Positions 21,054 through 31,019 of a stretch of DNA of 64,000 bases are shown one piece after another (the first letter of the stretch is position 1; the number at the start of each line of letters is the position of its first letter). The notes beneath the pieces are model-generated. The model was not told where the DNA came from, made no database searches, and worked only from the letters and a program-made list of their open reading frames with translations. The translations under genes and the position numbers were made by a program. Origin of the DNA: Macrocystis pyrifera (Eukaryota > Sar > Phaeophyceae > Laminariales > Laminariaceae); the NCBI GenBank assembly GCA_031763025.1, contig JASSKH010000019.1, forward strand, positions 5,662,336 through 5,726,335, in the 5' to 3' direction.

Positions 21054-21384
21054 GTCCCCGGTGGCATGGTAGGTGGTCCGCGTGCCTGTCAAGATCAATT
21101 TCGTGGGTTCAAGTCTCACCGAGTGCATGCTCATAGAGACTTTTTCTTGCATAAAAAATAGATAAGCGGAAAGCGCGAAAGCGTGAGTTGGCTACATTCG
21201 ATGAAAATCGACGAGCAGTGGGAATACTGAATCCTGTGCGCGACAAAAAGTAAAGGCACGTACCGGGGGGGGAGAAGGGAAGACACCTGTGACCACGGCT
21301 TGTCCAGAAGATCGTCGAGGGTAAAACCTCCTACGAGTGGGCTGGAAAGTAAAAGTGATGATGAAAAAAAAAAAAAAAAAAAAA
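21054..21384 (+). mobile_element. tRNA-related SINE candidate, copy 1
   Basis: A 331-bp unit repeated at 61175-61506. The head holds a pol III A-box-like TGGCATGGTAGG (21062-21073) and, 32 bp later, a B-box-like GGTTCAAGTCTC (21106-21117) sitting in a T-arm that folds as GTGGG / CTCAC around a 7-base TTCAAGT loop. The anticodon-like position reads GTC. A body follows, and the unit ends in a run of 20 A (21365-21384), as expected for retroposition. The minus strand has a frame conserved between copies (GGFTLDDLLDKPWSQV), so a protein-coding 3' end fragment is an alternative. Confidence 0.6.
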
Positions 21385-22086
21385 CCCGCGGCAACCGCCA
21401 CGGCACTCCAAGGCAACCTCACGGCACCCCAATGTCCACGGCACCTAGATTAGGAGAGGGTGTTGCCGACAGCTACCTCCTCCGTAGTAGTGGTATCGAA
21501 CGCAGATGCGACCTCATCAACGCCGCCACCTCGAAGCCCGCTGGAGCTTCGGGTCCTACCGCCCGACGCCCGGCGGCGACCGCTACGTGATAGCGACGAA
21601 GGGCCTGCGCCCTTACCCTTCCTAGCGGTTGGCATGCTGCGTGTTCGTGAGCCCTGTGCCTTGTGCCCGACGCTCCTTTGGTGGTACCAGGTGTGCACGA
21701 TGGTTGTGATTTTAATTTTTAATCTCGCCGCGTCAGATCCCTTATCATACTACACTCAGTGCCACCCGTTCGTATTGATTTTCCTAAATTCCGACTTTCG
21801 GAAAAACTGAAAACTATTCGCAGGGCAGGGTTTTACACTGTTTGACTTACACACGCCGGTCGGAAGACGTACAGGTACAACAACCGTGTAAACACGCAGC
21901 AGAACAAGGCATACTACGCACAACAGTAGGGAGGAGAAGAAGCAAGCAGAGGCACCGCTATAGCACCGCTCTAAAACTCTCCCTTCGGTAGCCCACAGAC
22001 TGAGGAAGGGTGACAGTTTTTGACGAAGAAGCCAATATGCAACAGAAGAAGGAGAGAGTGATACGCTCGTGTATATATATATATGG
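21385..22086. other. No gene seen; right part of short repeat at its start
   Basis: 21385-21445 continues the CCACGGCA-type degenerate repeat. The remainder has no convincing frame; a plus-strand stretch near 21460-21700 is Pro/Arg-rich without motif. Confidence 0.35.
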
Positions 22087-22440
22087 CTATAACTACTGCG
22101 AGGCCGAAGGGATACTCCCCGAGGAACAGTGCGGCTTTCGCCCAGCACGATCAACGGTCGGCATGCTGTTCGTCGTGCGCCGACCGCAAGAACTTGGACG
22201 AGCCAGAAAAATCCCCCTGTACATGTGCTTCATCGACCTGCAGAAAGCATATGACTCCGTCGACCGTGAGCTGCTGTGGGTGGTGCTCGCACGCTTCGGC
22301 GTACCAGAGAAGATGCTAACCGTTATCCGCCAATTCCACGAAGGCATGCGAGCCCGCGTGCGTACGGATGACGGCGAGCACTCGGCATGTCGGAATGGTT
22401 CGACGTCACTCAGGGGCTGCCTCTGGTTTTCCACCTAAGA
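22087..22440 (+). pseudogene. RTE-like LINE reverse transcriptase fragment
   Basis: A plus-strand fragment of the same LINE that lies at 57.4-60.75 kb on the minus strand. It reads [20 protein letters not shown], then the first catalytic block [17 protein letters not shown], then [19 protein letters not shown], colinear and about 85 percent alike by eye with 58876-58570. Near 22385 the phase changes ([11 protein letters not shown] continues in another frame), and the homology stops before the Asp-Asp block. Non-functional 5'- and 3'-truncated remnant. Confidence 0.85.
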
Positions 22441-22679
22441 TACGCCTTCCAAATATTACAAATACGATCCCAGTGCCTGAACCCAGGTAATTACCGGGCT
22501 TTCAACCTCATTCAAAACAGTATCATAACACTAGCCCACTCTGATGAGCCGGTTACATATGCAGAATTATGAGAAATTCGTGGAAACCCCGATTCGACGA
22601 ACTATAACATGAGTCGAAGACGCGGCTCCTCAAAACCCACTCCTACACCTCTGAACGGCAAGGCAACGTATGCCGTAAT
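22441..22679. other. Short non-coding interval
   Basis: No frame or repeat recognised between the LINE fragment and the following satellite-like block. Confidence 0.3.
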
Positions 22680-24340
22680 CGGTCCTTGAACTAAAACTGT
22701 AACACAGCAGTGTTAGGCTTTAATTGGCCAAACACGTAACAGGTACCTTATCACTCTAACATGCCCAGATCGATATCTGCATATTCATTGATCGGATAAC
22801 ATAAAATGTTCCTGTCTACGCAGCGTTAGACGTAACACTCTAACAACGTACGCAGTGTTGCCCTTAGGAGAAGTGTTCTACATAACACAACCCTAAGTTA
22901 TCGATACCATGTTGACCACCACTACTAGAGCGTAATATTGTGTTACAAATAACACACCTACACAGCATAGCGTAATGGCCAGCGCTACTGTACTAACTTG
23001 ACTGGCCCCCCCGTCTGAATGCCTTAGGCTCGAATAACGTAGCATTTAACCACGTTGGATACTTTACAGTCTTAGCCGGCCGATAACGCAACATTATGTT
23101 ATTGATAGGATTTTGCCTAAATGCGGAGGTCTCTCCAGCATTATGTTAGGGTGTTACTGTATGTGAAGATCTGACTGAAACATCTCTTTACCGTGTTCAA
23201 TCCAGGCCTAGCATTATGTTACTGAGTTGCTGCTGGGGCCGAAGTCGTTCCAACGTAATGTTGCCGCAATCCCCTATGGATCTTCCCGGGATCTAAAATG
23301 TGTTACTTGTGATAGTGGTACAACAGCGTGGCGAAGTAATATCACGTAGCCGTGTCATCTATTTTCGCCGACATCCCAGTAGAGGATACCTACAAAAATA
23401 TCCCCGGGGGGAAAGATAGCATGGCATCCCCGGTAAAAAATGTATTCGCACATTTAAAACCCCAAAACAGGGGATATTTAGCAGGTATCCCCGCACAAAA
23501 GGTCTCATTTTTTGGAAATCCAGCCAGTACGTTGTCAATCTTTTAACATTGCAGTACGTTTTCCGTCTATAACGTAATCTACACACTTACACGTACGAGG
23601 TAACACGGCAGTAACATATTGTTGATGTTAGATTGGGGGTGTACGGTATCTGCTAACTTGTGTCACTACATACATTGTTTGCGAGCTAACACATTCACAT
23701 AGTGCTATTAATAGTGTTTTATCAATCATGTACGTTATCCGTTTGACGTATTATGGCATCAAGACTTCCGTTAGTGGTACCCTCACATAACGTCGCTCGA
23801 GACGGCTGCTGCTGCGGCTGATACGGTAACATAACGTTAACGTTGTATTGACTATGTACGTCAGCCCTCTAACGTATGTTACGATAGCCGCTAAGAATTT
23901 CACTGACACACTAACATCATAGTGTCGTGTAAGCGTTTGTTTGTTCCTTTGGCCGTGTAGTTTCTCCGTCGAAAGGGTGTTACGGTAGGTACTAATAGTA
24001 AGAATCCCGCTGACAAACTAACATAACGTTACTCGCTACGGGCTGTTGTCGCTCACACGGTAACATAATGTTAACGTTTAATTGACCATGCACCGTTATC
24101 CCTTCAGCGTGTGTTACGATAGCCACAAGGAATTCCGCTAACACGGGAACATATAGTGATAGTCGCTACTACTATGGGTTGCATATCCTAACACCGTGAC
24201 ACGTGTACTGCGGCCAGTACGGGATCAAGGTAACATTCTGACATAGTGTTACGCGATCGCCCGCCAATACCATAACACAACAAGACTATGCTATCACAAA
24301 ATCCAGAAAGTAGTTAAAGTAGTAACGGAATGTTACGTTT
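22680..24340. repeat. Old satellite-like block rich in AACATNATGTT
   Basis: About 1.6 kb in which the dyad AACATAATGTT or AACATAACGTT and the word GTGTTAC recur every 50-130 bp (for example AACATTATGTTATTG, TAGCATTATGTTACTG, GGTAACATAACGTTAACGTT, GGTAACATAATGTTAACGTT). 23825-23940 and 24055-24170 align well as sister units (GTAACATAA.GTTAACGTT, then GTGTTACGATAGCC). No open frame of note. I interpret it as a highly diverged tandem repeat of roughly 115-125 bp. Confidence 0.5.
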
Positions 24341-24989
24341 TTTTTTCGCTGACGCTTAAAATCAACTTTAAACGTTGAGTGTTGCGTTATCCGAGGTGTG
24401 GTATTATTCCAAGTGTAGCCCGAGGAGACACGGGTGTACGCATGTGTGGTATGTCCGTACGTCCATACGTCAGGTTTCACGGGGTGTTTGCATGTGATTG
24501 AAGTTGGGGGTGACGTACTACGTACCTTAGCCAGTAGAGTATATAGCCGGTTGAAGCCAGAGGGTACTTCTGGCTCCAAGCCACCTGCCCCACCCCCCCT
24601 CTTTCACACTCGTGTCACTTGCCTCCCGGAGCAAGCTTCGGACCAATATTACAGAGAACGTCAATACGAACTGATGGGTCTGAGCTTTGCCAAGCACAAA
24701 CACCCGTGTCACGCTTCTTCTGTGGATGATCATGACCTGGCACTCACATTTGGCGTCGTCGAAAGAACTACATGTCTGCTCGTAAGCCTTCTCCCCCTTT
24801 TGATGCGGTGAGAAATCGTCTTTCCTTTCGTTTTGGCCAGATTGGAGTCACTAACTGTATTTTAGATTACTCTGCCTCCTTCTCCACTTTTTTTTTTTTC
24901 TCAGCGTTCGCGTTCTTCTTGAGAATAGTACCGCAAAGCAAAGCGACGCGCGCGCGTTACGCCCGCCCGTAGAGACGACCGCCGTAGCG
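24341..24989. other. No gene supported
   Basis: A plus-strand frame at 24434-24811 has some protein-like stretches (CLPEQASDQYYRERQYELMG) but no motif. A strong polypyrimidine tract with CTCAG at about 24872-24903 resembles a 3' splice site, yet the sequence after it has stops in all three frames. Confidence 0.25.
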
Positions 24990-24994
24990 TGCGC

Positions 24995-25348
24995 GCCTGT
25001 TGAGCAACTTTCGTTTTCGCGGCTGTCCTTTTCCAATGGAGGTCGAGATCTGTCTGGCAAGCTTTCCACCATGATTTCACCACAGAAAATCCTTTTTCAC
25101 ATGACGCTATTCGTTGTTTAGATTTCGATGACGAACCCGAAGACGCTGAGATGGGCATCTCTATCGCTGAGTCAGACGCAAAGAGGCTCGTGTCGACACC
25201 GATAGCGACTATCGCTGCGTTGAACGCATACTCGCACCAACTATCGCGTCTGAGGACGGAAGATACTCCGCCTCACACCCCGCCAGAGCTGACCGATGCT
25301 TGTACGAGCTGCGCCAGCCAAGGTGCCGACACAGCCGGTAGATAGATT
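24995..25348 (+). pseudogene. Unidentified coding-like fragment
   Basis: A plus-strand phase is open from about 25005 to a TAG at 25343-25345. It reads QWRSRSVWQAFHHDFTTENP, DAIRCLDFDDEPEDAEMG, ISIAESDAKRLVSTPIATIA and ends SQGADTAGR. The acidic patch followed by an Ala/Thr-rich helix looks like real protein, and no ATG lies near its left edge, so it is an exon or a truncated gene. The opposite strand is also open here (25158-24901) but is less protein-like. No domain recognised. Confidence 0.3.
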
Positions 25349-25992
25349 AGCCACGCCCCGTTCAATACTATGATACGTAAATACTAGTTGGATGCGACTT
25401 TTTTACGCAGGGTTTAGCATGCAGCGACCCACAAATGGAAAGCAAGTCCTTTCTTTTCGTGAGAGAGATATGACCGATACATGCACAAAGATCCGGGAAA
25501 TTGAAAAAGCGACCGTGACTTGTCTGAAAAAAAAGGAGGTTGCTTTCCGTTTGTCTGCATGTATATATATATGCCGTGCAAATACGAGGTTAGTTTTCAG
25601 ATCGAAAGTCGCAAAATTGAGCGGGGCATCGCAGAAAAACCAACATTTATCGTAATTACTTGTTTTATGTATGGAAGTTGTGTTTTGGCAATGTCTCTTG
25701 ATGGGTGGCGAACTGGGCAATAAAACTAATATCGGACTTCTCCTTGAATCTTCAGCTACGGCTCCACCAATTTTCGCCTTGATCGGGGACGATGACTATA
25801 TTACGAATTTTGTATTGAAAATTTGGTGTTTCCTTAATTTTCGCCTGTATCTATCTCGTCGAGATCGAGTCGAATTATGCACATGTCATCTTTTTTTTAT
25901 GTTATTTTTTTGCGTATGTCGAGTTGTGTCAGGGTTATTTAGTGCCTCCAAATTTCAAGTGCTAATTCGCAGTGGTTCACGAGATATGACCT
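25349..25992. other. No gene seen
   Basis: AT-rich spacer with short T-runs; frames are short and hydrophobic by composition only. Confidence 0.3.
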
Positions 25993-26382
25993 TTGGATGG
26001 TTTATCCATTTTTTTTTCGGCTGACCCAGCTCGTAGCTCATACGATTTTCATATAAAATATCTACCCGGAGGGGCACTGTGTGAAAAAAATGCGAAAGCG
26101 GCATCCGCCCCTCCCCACCACAGTCATTTTACGCGCGTAATGGAAAGGTTGCAGAAACCTCACCCACTTCCACCCACGGATCTAGCCGCTCAGCTCACGA
26201 ACGACGAGTTAGATAACTCACAGTATGATGATGCAGATTCTTTGTCAGATTTCCCTCAAACCGATCACGCAGTTCATCGGTCCTCGATGAGTCCTGATGA
26301 GCTTAAATATTACCTGGAATTCGTACATGCTGCGTCACAGAGAAACCCTGAATGCAGCACCAGCCTCTCTGGTCAAATTTAG
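25993..26382 (+). CDS. Hypothetical small protein, unidentified
   Basis: The frame is open for 129 codons; the first plausible ATG start is at 26140 (MERLQKPHPLPPTDLAAQL), which would give an 80-residue acidic protein ending YYLEFVHAASQRNPECSTSL. The segment with NDELDNSQYDDADSLSDFPQ is Asp/Ser-rich and reads like genuine disordered protein. There is no domain, no neighbour relation and no clear regulatory signal. It may equally be an exon of a decayed gene. Confidence 0.3.
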   Translation: MDGLSIFFSADPARSSYDFHIKYLPGGALCEKNAKAASAPPHHSHFTRVMERLQKPHPLPPTDLAAQLTNDELDNSQYDDADSLSDFPQTDHAVHRSSMSPDELKYYLEFVHAASQRNPECSTSLSGQI

Positions 26383-27043
26383 TGGAACCTTAATAGCGAA
26401 ACGTATTAGGGAGCATATTTTGAACCGATGACCCAGCTGAAGCCTTCGAAAAATAATATTTTTTTCTACTTTTTACTTCGCAATGAGAGTATATTTTCAA
26501 ACCCAGGTCCCGTAGGTGATGCTTTTTTCCGGCGAAATATACGTAAATTTCAGCCGTCTTTTCACATTTTTATCCAGATTTGCCCAAATACGCAGGCCCA
26601 ATAGGTGACTATTTTTTCGGCGAAACATACTAATTTTTCCGGCGGTCTTATTCGCATTTTTCTGTTCCAGATTTGCAGATATTAATACATGCGGCGTAAC
26701 TAGTAGAATATCGAACTGAGGAAATCTGGGGTTTGTGGAGAGGTATTGAATCGTTCGCATGGGTGAACAGAGGGGATGGGCAAGAGGTTCGTAAGAGCTG
26801 ATGACGGGTGCAGTTGGTTGAACTAGGAAGACAGGCTGGTAAGGGTTGACGCAGTGAGGAAGAAGACCATCTACCGTAGTAGTCTACTCGTGGGGGTCTA
26901 CGAGCAGGAGTTTGATACCCTTTAGGAGGTCGGAAGCGTAATTTGAGAGCGTCGTAAGCGCAATTGTTTTCCAGATTTGCACACTTTTGCAGATTTCAAT
27001 ACATGTGACAGAGTTTTGGACGAAACGAGGGCAATCTTGAGCC
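26383..27043. repeat. Diverged 85-bp tandem pair; otherwise non-coding
   Basis: Around 26505-26670 two copies of an 85-bp unit lie in tandem: each has GGTCCCGTAGGTGATG or GGCCCAATAGGTGACT, then TTCCGGCGAAA or TTCGGCGAAAC, then CAGATTTGC. A third weak partner (CAGATTTGCACACTTTTGC) is near 26972. No gene. Confidence 0.4.
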
Positions 27044-27837
27044 GTGCTAATGACATTTTTTTTCCCGCATCTAAAATTAGACGGATTTTTGATAATTAGT
27101 AACGTATTTTCCGACGGAATGGGCGCAAAATCCAGCCGTGCCAATCGTTCTCTGAATTCGACAGTAACCGACAGCGGTCCTCAGAAAAAGTGCGAGGGGT
27201 TGGAGACTGATCTTACCAAGTCTTTAGTTTATGACTCAACTAGTGAGTCCAGTAACTCACGGGTTTTAGAGTATCTTCCTCCACCCGTTGGACGGACACC
27301 ACCTTCCCGTGCCCTCCCGATACTCCAGACTCTTCTCTTCTATTTGATCATTCTACGACCTTTCTCCCCTCCTCCTCTCCCGGGTATATGTGACTCCCCC
27401 CCCCCCAAACCAACCCGGACACCGGCCTTCTTCCCTTCCCCCCCATTACAAAACCCCCGAGCCAGTCCGCGCCGTTCGAGAACCTGTTCTTCCAGATACT
27501 GCAACGAGCCAACGGAATGTCTCTACTCTCCTGGACTCCATTCGGATCCAGAGGAGTGTCACTAACCTTCCCGTGTACACGGTCCTACAATGGGGTATCT
27601 CTATACCTCCTTCTTTGCATCACTGGGCACGAGCGGCGTCACCTCAGTCTGAATAACTACAAGAACAAACCGAAGAGCCTACCGACACAGCAGTGCGCCC
27701 TTAAGATTGAAGTGTGCGCAGTGTCACAATCAGACGCTACACCCGGTCCTCTCAGCCACTATTCGCACTCTGGTGACAGCTTCCCCAAGCCCCCCCTCCC
27801 GCATACGCCTGGTGTACGGTGAGGTACCCACGAGGCA
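27044..27837 (+). pseudogene. Unidentified, phase-shifted coding-like region
   Basis: Three overlapping plus-strand frames (27044-27565, 27390-27656, 27517-27822) share patches of protein-like sequence. An ATG at 27119 begins MGAKSSRANRSLNSTVTDSG, with STSESSNSRVLEYLPPPVGR further on. Another phase has RNVSTLLDSIRIQRSVTNLP. Simple C-runs (27394-27402, 27440-27446) sit where the phase changes. I name no function; the region may be a decayed element ORF. Confidence 0.25.
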
Positions 27838-27975
27838 ATTTCATAGTAAAACCACTGCTGTCTCTGGAAGTGGTCACACCAGAAATTATATCATTTCATT
27901 GATGCTGTCATCCATCTGCAAGAAAATCCTTCTCTAAAGCGGTTCTCATAGTAGGATACAGCTCACCCTTGGTAC

Positions 27976-28122
27976 GACTCGCTCAACACCCCACGGCTCT
28001 TCGCGCTTTGGTGCAAGCAATGTCTTCCTGGTCGGTGAAAGCCCGACGTGCTCCGTCCCGGCATTGTCTATGGTCATATGACTACGGCCATGCATGATAA
28101 TGAGTACACCCTCCCCCCCCCA
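27976..28122 (+). repeat. Dispersed 150-bp repeat B, copy 2
   Basis: Begins GACTCGCTCAACACC, contains AAGCAATGTCTTCCTGGTCG and GTCCCGGCATTGT, then TATGACTACGGCCATGCATG and ATAATGAGTAC, and ends in a C-run. Strong match to 48047-48221 and, inverted, to 2370-2522. Confidence 0.7.
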
Positions 28123-28148
28123 CCCCTACTCCTCGTTCGTTACGCCAC

Positions 28149-28511
28149 GTGGCATGGTCACGTCGGGATCAATCTCGCCCTCCTTCTCTCCCCATTCCCC
28201 CCCCTTCGCTCCTATGTCGTCGGTCTCTGCCAGCTGACACTTTGGTTGACGTCAAGGATGGAAAGCACGGCGTGGACTTCAGAGAGGCGCCCCCCGAAGA
28301 AGAGAAAGACGACCCCAGCCCGTCGGACGACAATCTCCCTGTCCCTACGACCCGCGACAACCCCGAGCGTCCAGACGCCACGGCCCACGGCACCTCCGAC
28401 CTCCCTGACGAAATTGCCCAAGACACATCGCCGACCCCGGTTCCCCTCGCTACTTCTCACAGACAAAAGGACACCAGAACTGCAACCGAGTTCCGGGCTC
28501 GGATGCAGTAG
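28149..28511 (+). pseudogene. Acidic, Pro-rich coding-like fragment, unidentified
   Basis: The frame is open for 120 codons and reads like a disordered protein (DFREAPPEEEKDDPSPSDDN, TSDLPDEIAQDTSPTPVP) that runs into a helical segment SHRQKDTRTATEFRARMQ. That last segment is repeated, inverted, on the minus strand as THRHEDIRTAPELKAWIK at about 28885-28830. The conservation of the peptide in both arms of the inverted duplication suggests that it was coding. Function unknown. Confidence 0.35.
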
Positions 28512-28888
28512 TTGGACCAAACACATTCGCGGGCCGCGTGTAGGCTCGCGTGACTTCTCGACGAGCACAGCACTCGGGAACGTGAGGGAGTCGCAGAAGC
28601 GGAGCGCGGTATTGCTTCATTCAAGGCCCACCAGGCGCTGTCCCTTGCCTCGCAAGGTATCCCCTCCATAACTACCGCGCAGGTATGGAAGGGGTGCCTT
28701 GAGAAGCAAGAGAGAGCGCCTGGTGGGCCTTGAGTAAAGCGAAAACGAGCTCCGCTTCTGCGATGTCCTCACGTTTCCGAGGACTCCCGAGTATCTTTTC
28801 GCAGCTCGCTGACGTGTTTGATCGAACTCCTTTATCCAAGCCTTGAGTTCGGGCGCAGTTCTGATGTCCTCATGTCTGTGAGTAATAG
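28452..28888. repeat. Inverted duplication (two about 200-bp arms)
   Basis: The left arm (about 28452-28672) and right arm (about 28682-28888) are imperfect reverse complements around a 10-bp centre. Paired landmarks are GGCCCACCAGGCGCT with AGCGCCTGGTGGGCC, GTCGCAGAAGCGGAGC with GCTCCGCTTCTGCGA, and TTCTCACAGACAAAAGGACA with the complement of TGTCCTCATGTCTGTGAG. Both arms once carried the same peptide-coding segment, so this is a head-to-head duplication of a gene piece rather than a simple hairpin satellite. Confidence 0.7.
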
Positions 28889-29397
28889 CTATGGCCGCTG
28901 TCCCCTCCGCCCCCAACCCCGCCCCGACGGTCTCGCCTGCTGTCCGAGTCCCCGCCCTCGCCACCCCCGGTGACCCCCACCACCCCGGCGCCACTTGCGG
29001 CCACTTCTTCCCCTCTGGACTCGTGCTGGGCTTCGAGGATTTTTGTGTTATTTAACGCTTCGATATTCCAACTGGTGTCTTCGCGTAACGTTTCTTAGGA
29101 CAGCCGAGCCGCCGTCTCGACGGCTGCGTCGGCCATTAGGGGATAAATTAATACGAAGTCGACCCCGGTTCGGGACGTCCTCGAGGCCCTTCTCAAGGTC
29201 ACCAACCCGGGGGCCAAGACTTAAGCTACTCCGCCTGATCGCCATCCTGAGGAACCCCCACTCCTCAAGTTACCACACATGATCCCCCGTGGCTGTGTAT
29301 AACGCCTCCCGCGCCCAACGCCAACCGAGGGCGGCAGGATGTTCCGATGGCCGTTTGCCGGTGAGCCGCCGGCGTCCTGGCGACGATCAACCGGCAC
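28889..29397. other. No gene supported
   Basis: GC-rich and Pro/Arg-rich in every frame. No motif seen. Confidence 0.3.
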
Positions 29398-29640
29398 CGC
29401 AATCCCTATTGCACCCCAACCCCTATTGCACCGCAATCCCTATTACACCACTGTCCGTTCAGCATCCATCAACCCGTAACCAACCGCCCGGACGCACAAT
29501 CTCTATTGCGCGGCTGCAGGCTCCCACTCCCTCCCCAAACAACGAAATCCCGATTGCACCGTTACCCGCACCCCCACCTCGATTCCCCCCCCGCCGCAAT
29601 AACTATCCCTTTGCGCCCTAGGTGGGCTGCAATAACTATT
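29398..29640. repeat. Degenerate tandem repeat of CCCTATTGCACCGCAAT type
   Basis: CAATCCCTATTGCACC, CAACCCCTATTGCACC, CAATCCCTATTACACC, CAATCTCTATTGCGC, AAATCCCGATTGCACC, CAATAACTATCCCTTTGCG and CAATAACTATTCC follow one another. A 17-18-bp unit with growing divergence to the right. Confidence 0.55.
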
Positions 29641-29692
29641 CCTGCTTTGATATTGACCTCATACTGCTGCCCCACATCATGGAGACTGCAAC

Positions 29693-29801
29693 TATTACGG
29701 GGGACCATAGTTAACAGGACCTACGATACACACAAAAACCTATGTATTTCGCTATTTTTAATAACAATATTTGGTCCTACTTACTATGGACCCCCGTAAT
29801 A
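29693..29801 (-). mobile_element. MITE family A, copy 5 (inverted)
   Basis: Ends TATTACGGGGGACCATAGTT and TACTATGGACCCCCGTAATA; the core is in the opposite orientation to copies 1-4 (ACACACAAAAACCTATG, then AACAATATTTGGTCC). TA at both boundaries. Confidence 0.8.
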
Positions 29802-30132
29802 GTACCCACGACTTTGATGTCAGCCGCAAGGCGCTCTACGATAGGGGTGTCACATTTCGAAAAAAATAAAAAAACCCGAGCCACCACCACGGCGTGTCCG
29901 TACCGGGGGTTCTATGATTCAGACCTCGATAGTCCCTGGCCGCGTTTAAGCGTGTAACTTGTGCTCTTCATGGTTCAGCATACTGCGTGTGTACACGTAC
30001 AATATGCGCGTAGCATCAGTGGTACTCGTATGTTTGTCCCCGTTGAATTCCGCTTTATGCCTTTGGGGGGGCATAGGAGGGCCTCAGAAAATTTACGGTG
30101 AACTTCCGTCGTAGAACACTTCCCGCAAGTAC
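29802..30132. other. No gene seen; upstream of the ORF that follows
   Basis: No promoter element is recognisable with confidence; short A-run at 29864-29874. Confidence 0.25.
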
Positions 30133-30606
30133 ATGGACTTGGGCACACGACAACTGGAGCTCACCGATCAACTACGTTTTCCCGCCGGAACCGACGACTG
30201 TGTACGTGTTCAACGACTTGCCGCGAACATCAGACTCGTGTTGGCGGACATTTTCTCTCGCTGTGACGACTCTCCCAATGGTACCTTCGATTCCTTGCGT
30301 TGGTCCCCCGTAGGGATCACTCCGCTCCGCCGGTGTTTCCGGAAAGCGATCAAGATAGGAACAAACTTCCCGGTTTCCCTCCTCATCAACGCTTTTTATA
30401 AACAAGTGCGCGATCACCTCGAGGCGAAAGTAGAGCGCTGGCTCTTTTGCCTTCCGCTTGCTTCTGCGTCAGCTGAGCACGCGCTTGGAGTACCAAAGGG
30501 GACGGTGTATTCAATTTATTTGAGGGCTTTGAGGGAGTTGATGTCGGTAGTGCAAGGCTTTGAAAAGGTGTTCAAGCCTAGCGACGACAAAGTAGTGGTT
30601 CATTAG
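30133..30606 (+). CDS. Hypothetical protein, 157 residues, unidentified
   Basis: The most gene-like intact ORF outside the mobile elements. An ATG at 30133 opens a 157-residue frame (MDLGTRQLELTDQLRFPAGT) ending at TAG 30604-30606. The sequence is amphipathic and mostly helical by eye, with LAANIRLVLADIFSRC, PVSLLINAFYKQVRDHLEAK and YLRALRELMSVVQGFEKVF, and lacks the compositional bias of the shadow frames. No signal peptide, membrane segment or catalytic motif. It could be a single-exon host gene, a retained domain of a transposon, or a terminal exon. Confidence 0.45.
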   Translation: MDLGTRQLELTDQLRFPAGTDDCVRVQRLAANIRLVLADIFSRCDDSPNGTFDSLRWSPVGITPLRRCFRKAIKIGTNFPVSLLINAFYKQVRDHLEAKVERWLFCLPLASASAEHALGVPKGTVYSIYLRALRELMSVVQGFEKVFKPSDDKVVVH

Positions 30607-30743
30607 AGGCAGTGCGAACCAGTGTTCGTAGAAAGTTTCCTGCTTTGGTTTCGGTATTATGACTGCGGTGGAGCCTCTCCCTTCGGTCTCCGCCATATGG
30701 CGGGCTCATCAAGTATATGCCACGAAAAAATAACCTGCTATAA

Positions 30744-31019
30744 ATGGCGAAAAAAAATATTTCTGTTACATCTCCTGGAGGCCACACGACGTTTTCTCGG
30801 TCTCCGCCGTCATCAGCTCATGCTCAGCAGACGCATTCGCGTAATTGTTCCAATCAAAATCATCAGGGTACCCATCGCAACCCCTATGTCATGAACGTCT
30901 CTACGTCACCAGGCATTGAACCCTTTTACCCTGAGTTACAACCACTGGCCTCTCGAACACTTCGGCTCAAACATAACATGGTACACCATATGGTTATTGC
31001 TGAGTTGGACGCCGAATAG
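30744..31019 (+). CDS. Hypothetical small protein, 91 residues
   Basis: An ATG at 30744 opens a Ser/His/Gln-rich frame (MAKKNISVTSPGGHTTFSRS) ending VHHMVIAELDAE. It lies 137 bp after, and on the same strand as, the 157-residue ORF. Biased composition and the lack of a domain make chance a serious alternative. Confidence 0.25.
   Translation: MAKKNISVTSPGGHTTFSRSPPSSAHAQQTHSRNCSNQNHQGTHRNPYVMNVSTSPGIEPFYPELQPLASRTLRLKHNMVHHMVIAELDAE

Noticed and set aside
22010..22086. N-terminal extension of the LINE fragment ORF
   Set aside because: The frame continues upstream but the sequence there does not match the intact LINE copy; homology starts near 22087.
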